NCBI GenBank assembly: GCA_030737875.1
Contig: CM060918.1
Span: 773,878,552 to 773,942,551, forward strand
Reading direction: 5' to 3'
DNA from: Allium sativum
Lineage: Eukaryota > Streptophyta > Magnoliopsida > Asparagales > Amaryllidaceae
Length of the DNA: 64,000 nt
Below the pieces are notes generated by a model. It saw only the letters and a program-made list of their open reading frames with translations. It searched no databases and was not told where the DNA came from. The position numbers and the translations under genes are program-made. Positions 57,704 through 64,000 of the stretch are shown here, one piece after another. Position 1 is the first letter of the stretch. Each line of letters begins with the position of its first letter.

Positions 57704-60700
57704 TTATGTTCCAGATATCCTCAAGGACGAAGCATCGCAACCCGACACTCACGAACAAGTGACGATACAACATAACCCCCTCAACATCAACCATTGAAGA
57801 GACTATAGCAATGGAAATTGACTCGGAATTTAGCGTAGAGACAACATTCTCATTCCTTTGTACAACCACCATCCTATCAGGGATCTATGAAGCCAAGCCA
57901 AACTTCTAAGTTGTATGCTTATTTTCCAAGCAAATAGATGATGAAAAATTAAAGTGATAACTTACTATTTGGAAGGCAATTAAACATAGCGTCGTATATT
58001 GAATTTGTTTCCAAATAACGGAAAATTTAGGTAGCACCTCTTTTGCATGGCTCAATCCAGAAAAATACAAAATCATCATGCAAGGCCTATCTCAACAAAA
58101 GCAAACAAAATCCAAAAAGTGGCAACCCATATCACGGCATAGAATCATCAAAAATGCACCAACGGAAAAAAACATAACTCTACATCTACCACGTGCATAT
58201 TTTAAAGCAAGTTTAGCATCTAGACGTAAATAAAATCAAATTAGCATCCAAACAATCGAATCTTGCTTCCACATACCTGGGCATGTACTCAACAAAGAGG
58301 ATTAGACACAATAGTAGAAATGGCAACAAAGGAACATATTAAACAAATAAAATTTATCTAACACAAGCATGTTAAGTCATGAATGAATTTTATTTTGAAT
58401 AAATAAATGATACAACAATGCAATTATTCCACATGTCTAATAATTATAGAATATAAATAGACATGCAAACATTATCAATCAACATGCATAAGTAACACAC
58501 AAGAACTATATAAAATAACATCAATATCTATCCTAGCATGCATGATACTAACCTAACTAAAATGAGGCATTAAATATTAAATTTAACCCATATATGACTC
58601 GACATCTTGGTTGTCATTCTAATAATCAAGAATATTAATCTTGCATCTCTCATCAGTGAATTGTATAAGACTCGAGCGCTATCATACTATTCTCAATTTA
58701 TGGCAATTTATTGATGAAAACCATCGATAATTTCCAGCATCCATTTACGAATCTTGATAGTTATAGAAAACTATTCGATACATCTTGTTTTATTATAGCA
58801 AGCTTACATCGCATTCATTATTAAATAAATGCATAGCCAACCCCTTCTTATGATGTCGGAAACAAACAACACTTTCTTCAATACGGAACCAACCACCTTC
58901 GTTGAATCTGTACTACCTCACTTTGAGTTATGGAGTCATAACCAGTCATAAAACAAGCGACGTTCACTAAAGGAATATCGCTTTTGAACTGGTACATCTC
59001 TATTTCGACACACACAAACATATTCATTTTATATAAGTACCTAGAGGAAACTTCAAACTCGTAGGAGGCCATAAATTTCAATCGTTTTCGCTAGCAAGGG
59101 TGAGATGCTTCTCGGAGAAGAGAAATCTTAGTGAGTGACTTTACTAGCGACTCTAGCCCCCTTGTTAATAAATAATGCCTCCAACTCACCAATCCGAACT
59201 CTATTGGCATCGACTTCAAATTGGGAGTCAAATGCTCCTCATAAAGTTTTGGTTATCGACTAGAACACGACAACCATCTGTTTGAAAAACAAACCACACT
59301 AAAACCTTCCGCATGACCAAATGCCTGCTATTGGTCTCTCAATCCTGTTTGAAATGAGAGATCGCCACACGCATGGGTCAGCACCAACTTCCAAACTATC
59401 GAAACTCTTCTAGGACTTATATCAACATCCCACTCGAAACGGTATGCCCCAAGCACTCTACTTTTCTGAACAGAAAGTGAAACTCCAACAAACCAATAAA
59501 AAAATACGCCAACTCACTGGTTGTTCTGAGCGATCCAACCAACCAATCAAGATCACAGTAGGATGCAAGATGCTGCAGTTGGCATATACCAACCATCTAC
59601 CCATAATCGGTAAATTCCCTTCAAATTCCTAACCGAAAGAACACCATAACTAGATCGATAAGGAATTCGACCTAAACATGGTTGCAATCTTGTTACCATA
59701 TCAGATGTGTTCAGATACTCTCAAGCTACAAGCTCAGGTGATGACTCACCACTAAAGATGTGTCTCATCCTATTATTGTTAAATCGAAGATCACTCACTA
59801 CTGAAGAAGAGCTTGTACTAATCCACTATCGTCGCCAACAACCTCTCACTACCACCGATATTTCGTATTCTCTCGATATGTGAACTATTGGACCCAATGA
59901 TTAGTCTAAGAAAGTCTAACAAGCAAAAAATTTATCAAACGTGCAACCAAGACTCGACAAAATTTAATTTTTTGATGAACTATGAATAATGCTAAGTATT
60001 GACTAGTTATGCTATAACACTCCCCTACCTCGAGGCCCAAAACTAATCATTATGGATGCCATAATCATCCATAACGCTACGTTCTTACGACCAAATACGG
60101 AATGTAACATGCATATATAATCTAACTGAGCCATTAACACTATAAGTCACAATCGAGCAAACAAACCAATTATCACGAATCTCACTGCAGTTTCATCCAT
60201 CAAAACACGAGATCAAATGGAACAACGAAACCTCAACACCAAAAGAAACACGTATGGAAACGCCATTAACAGAAACATATATCGAGTGATGATGTCGCTT
60301 CCTTTCTCTTTTCATCAAGGGGGCACTCGATGGAATGGAAACGAAATTCAGTACATGTCACCATATTTTTTCATGACAAAGCGGGAAAAATTTCTATACT
60401 GTGTGCAAGCACAAACATCATAAGCTCCTTGGATCGATATCCTCCAAACCATCTTTCCCTCGAAATGAAATGACCACCCTTTGAGCTAATCACTCAACCC
60501 AATCACAAACTCCAGACATCGGAGTGACAAAAGGGAGAACAATCGTGCTTAAATAACACATCGAACTCGGTCACACTCTCTAACACAGGCATACCACCTG
60601 AATCGACAAATTCCTCATCGATTCCTTAGAAGTCGATGCAAACCACTTCGAAGTGGACTGTGGACTAGTCTCGAGCAAATCAATTTCGAAAACTCGAAAG

Positions 60701-61264
60701 GACAAAGGCTCCCGACCAATTTAGGCTCAACCTTGGAGTCCCTTATGAGTAAAGTCCTAATTTATTCAACTCTAACTCCAAGTCATCGAAGAAACACTTG
60801 CGAGAACCCAAACAACGTTGCACCATAACAGTCACCTCTATTTGAAGAAATGGTTCTCCATATAGACACGTAAGTGTCCATACAACACAACATAGTCGAC
60901 TTGCTTCACTTGAGAGCCATAACTAATTAGAGATATTAGGGAATCTCAGATAATTAATCGTATCATTTATTGAAAATAAAAACTATAAATCGAGGCTAGT
61001 AGTCCTCGATTTTACTCGATTTTCAACCCTAAAGATAGAGTAATTAGAAGTGTTTCTTGTTCACTAGATCGTCTCAAATAGGTGGTAGGGACGACCGGTC
61101 GCTAATAGAGAAAACTATTCCCATGGCCGTGACGTGCAAAACAACTTATACTATATGCACTGCTAGTATATAGATTTGAAAGCCAAAATATATACAAATA
61201 CGTACTCTTTTATATATATTAACTCTCGAATTCAGTATTGCTTAGGTTAAACAATGAAACCTAA
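57704..61264 (-). mobile_element. Interior of element Z, heavily decayed
   Basis: About 3.6 kb between a PPT and a PBS in consistent minus-strand order, short for a full gypsy interior (about 5 kb in the two complete elements here), so part is deleted. Apart from an RT remnant (59415-59554) I recognise no domain. The minus-strand frame 59081-58878 and the plus-strand frame 60217-60423 have no motif. Confidence 0.5.
59415..59554 (-). pseudogene. pol: Reverse transcriptase remnant of element Z
   Basis: One minus-strand frame reads ...FLFRKVECLGHTVSSGM. This corresponds to the gypsy RT segment FSKCEFW-x-VxFLGHVVSxxG, seen in the other elements here as [19 protein letters not shown]. Upstream residues in the same frame (RTTSELAYFFIGLLEF) fit the EEEHxxHLRxVLExL helix. 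Stops follow directly afterwards. The call rests on this short match only. Confidence 0.5.
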
Positions 61265-61276
61265 GCTCTGATATCA
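61265..61276 (-). other. Primer-binding site of element Z, one mismatch
   Basis: The minus strand reads TGATATCAGAGC just after an LTR-type end GGTCATCACA (61279). It differs by one base from the initiator tRNA-Met match. Confidence 0.7.
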
Positions 61277-61278
61277 AA

Positions 61279-64000
61279 TGTGATGACCCACCATACAACA
61301 TCGATGCTCATAACTAAAAATTTGCACCGATCGATGTAAAGTGGTCTTCAAGAAAAAGAAATAGTGGAAAGTAAGAGAATAGGAAATGAAAAGAAGGAAT
61401 AGAAGAGAAGAGAAAGAATAGAATATAAAACTCAATCAAAAAACATGTCATATAACTCACAGCGTATCGGATAACATATAATAATAACAAACATAGCGTA
61501 TAAGATAACTATATAAACCACATAACTAGAATATACATACTCATACAGTTATACATAACAATAATAGAGTTTATACAAGTGATAAATAAACTCAAGCTGG
61601 TAAAATATCTTTAATAAGAATACATAATATTGTCAAGACTCCATAGTGCTACATAGTAGAATAAACAATAAGGTTACAAGTATAAATAGGTTATAAAATG
61701 TCACCTTCTACAAATCCACCTGTGCAGCTCCATGTTATACATGTACCTTCCACTTGGTATGCTCATCAACATCGTCGATTAGCACCTAAGGTAATAAGAG
61801 GAGAATAAAACCTTGGATCAGATAACATTCTAGTGTGAGCGATAAACAAATCTCAAAGTACTGTAAAATTCACAATAGTAAACATGGCATGGAGGGTATG
61901 GAGAATCATATATGTCATTCCCCTGCATCCATAAAGTTAACATGTAACCGTCGATATTAACTACATTATGGTAAACATCAAGTAGAGAAGGTGTGGTAGA
62001 TGCTTAAATACTAAATGTTGATAAATAAGTAAACAACCATAACATCCATCAACCATCCTCACATTCACTCACTCAATGCATAAAGCATATGATATCCGAT
62101 ACTATGGACAAACAATCTATCAAACCACCGGTATGTCAAAAACATCAACTAACTATACTAGAGTATTCACTATGTTAGAACATCGACAATCTGTATATGA
62201 TAACCTTACCCAATCCAAAATGTCAACATGCTCTGGTATCTGGGTAGATCGGGTCTAAGACATCAACTGACTCTGACACATTCTTGTGCCACTCTCTCAA
62301 AGGTGTACCAAAGTCTCGAATACCTTTAACTCATTTTCACACAATCTTAGCAACATAATCAATTTCATTACTGTCTATAAGACCCGGTCTGAAGTCATCT
62401 TAACATGGGTTATCCCCGATGATCATCCTATAACGTAGGATATCATTATATGTCTCCCATCTCTCTCCCTCCGGCTGTCAACCCAATACGACTTAGTGTC
62501 ACCTTTTCTGCATCTCAGAGAAACTCATCCATCGCAGTAGCTTTTCCCATTCCTAAAATCATAGTCGTCGAATGATGAATCACTGCAAAGAAGAACCACA
62601 TTCTCATTTTAAGCCAAAGCCGCTAACCGAAGAGTCATCGTGTCAAAATCACTATCGAACAACCATCAAGTTCCGCTCCTTAAGATCACACCATCGTCCA
62701 TGTTAGATTGACCAAATTAGCCAATAACAGTAGTAATCGATATCGACCATTTCATTGTAATTGATAACGACAACTAAGATCACCTATTACCAGTATTAAT
62801 CGATATCCAGTTTGTCGTCAAGTCCATCCTTCATCTTCAGACCGGCAATCAAGCCCCAGTTTCGCTCCATCTTCAAATTTGTTGCTAAGCACCAATGTTA
62901 CTCCGTCGTTGAAACCATCCATGCGCTCTGAAGCTCCATCGAAAACATATCTTGCTCATTTGAGTCTACCATCCTTGAGCGTTCAATCTATATACATTGA
63001 TGTGTATGTTCGACCGATGAGCACCTCAAACTCTAACAAACGAAATATTCCTTAATATTAGATCACTTATGAACTAAACAAAACAAACAAGTCAACCATG
63101 CAACCGATTGTCGTACAAATTCCTAAGCAAGCAAGCAAACATCCGTAATAATAGTAATAAATTAAATAGATCCTATTTATAGCAATCAAAGTGAAGTAAA
63201 TATCCAAATAACCTATATCTAGTAATGTGGTAAAAATAGCGTAAATGGGAAAATAGCGCGCGCAATAGCATGCACTAGATAAAAGGTGATAAATGCGTCA
63301 GAATTTCCTAAATGTTTATTAACATTTTTTATTAACTATTTATAGATTCAACTATCCTAAATATTACATTTTATAACCACATATCATTTTAAATGCCCAA
63401 TTTATACTATACGATAGAAATATAGTCCAATGAGAGACAATATCAATCACCTTAGCCAACTCAACCCAAACAAGTTATAAACGTAGAGCTCGTCAATACG
63501 AGTCCAACATAAAAAGCCGCATCCAATACCGACCGCATCCGCAAAAGATGTACAAAATATAATTCACACGTATCAAAATGACACAAATAAATAAAACAAT
63601 TAAGTCCATTGACAAATTTAGTTGAAACCCACAAGTTTTCTATTTATCCAGACGTGATATGCACAATTAAAATCCATAAATCATTGTGCACAAATTGAAT
63701 GATACAGAGCACAACTCCATGGACTCAAAAACTGTAAATACCATATGTGGTTTGAATGTATGCATTGATGTTATTGTGTTAATGAACATTTTGGAAAAAC
63801 TTCATTTTTTAATTCAAATTCAAGGAGGTAATATTTGTTTCGAAAAATATTTTAGAATAAATGTGATTTCATACACTATAATAATTTATCTAGTGGGGAT
63901 AATGATGCTACTTTATAATTAGTTAATACTTTTCCAAAACTCATACTGTAGTAATATAGCTTCCCTTGTGCTTGAAAACCTCAACTGCAAGGTTTATCTT
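61279..64000 (-). mobile_element. Putative 5' LTR of element Z and unassigned sequence
   Basis: From 61279 (TGTGATGACCCACC, the reverse complement of an LTR 3' end) to the window edge. Open frames are short and motif-free (62076-62258, 63686-63922). Between 62380 and 62960 there is a GC-richer block, comparable in position to the conserved block of the giant LTRs but without clear sequence match. I could not find the other LTR end, so where Z stops is unknown. Confidence 0.35.

Noticed and set aside
1..64000. Novel bacterial-type or defence system, CRISPR array, or rRNA/tRNA genes
   Set aside because: No spacer-repeat structure, no operon-like gene packing, no tRNA cloverleaf or rRNA sequence seen. 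All recognisable proteins are retrotransposon gag-pol.

Overview
This 64-kb window is intergenic plant chromatin made almost entirely of nested LTR retrotransposons. I see no intact host gene, tRNA, rRNA, CRISPR array or bacterial-type feature. Four lines of evidence point to a flowering-plant nuclear genome: Ty3/gypsy chromovirus proteins with C-terminal chromodomains, primer-binding sites that match initiator tRNA-Met (TGGTATCAGAGC type), LTRs of 2.6-6.3 kb, and AT-rich filler. I cannot name the species.

Layering, oldest first. (0) The right-hand part, from 55410, is an old plus-strand element, X, recognisable by a gag zinc knuckle at about 55427. (1) The 3' LTR of element Y (6872-55409, about 4.6 kb once later insertions are removed) follows a degenerate polypurine tract, and Y internal sequence fills 1-6871. 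(2) Y received four insertions: a 4,968-bp solo LTR (1201-6168, target duplication GGTAG); a minus-strand non-autonomous element with giant LTRs (7610-31932, CTTGT); a plus-strand gag-only element (32012-41486, CTCAT); and a plus-strand degenerate gypsy element (42187-52316, GAGTT). (3) A minus-strand gypsy element with a nearly complete but broken gag-pol (15781-26340, GGGAT) sits inside one LTR of the giant-LTR element. Every insertion in layers 2 and 3 has matching 5-bp target duplications, so the order is read directly from the sequence. A further minus-strand element, Z, is bounded by a polypurine tract at about 57685 and a primer-binding site at about 61265.

The giant-LTR element resembles a LARD but is extreme: two LTRs of about 6.35 kb flank only 1.04 kb of non-coding interior. 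Its LTRs carry a promoter, a GC-rich leader and at least three tandem-repeat arrays. The solo LTR and Y belong to the same superfamily. The nested gypsy element and the gag-only element are relatives: they share LTR modules and the 3' untranslated region. Both carry, at the same place upstream of the TATA box, an inverted pair of sites matching the plant E2F consensus. No element here looks able to move on its own. All gag-pol reading frames carry stops or frameshifts, many of the kind expected from deamination of methylated cytosine.

I found no new host system. The most unusual things are the giant-LTR element, the E2F-like palindrome and GTCGAC boxes in LTR promoters, and the 33-bp minisatellite in the LTRs of the degenerate gypsy element.
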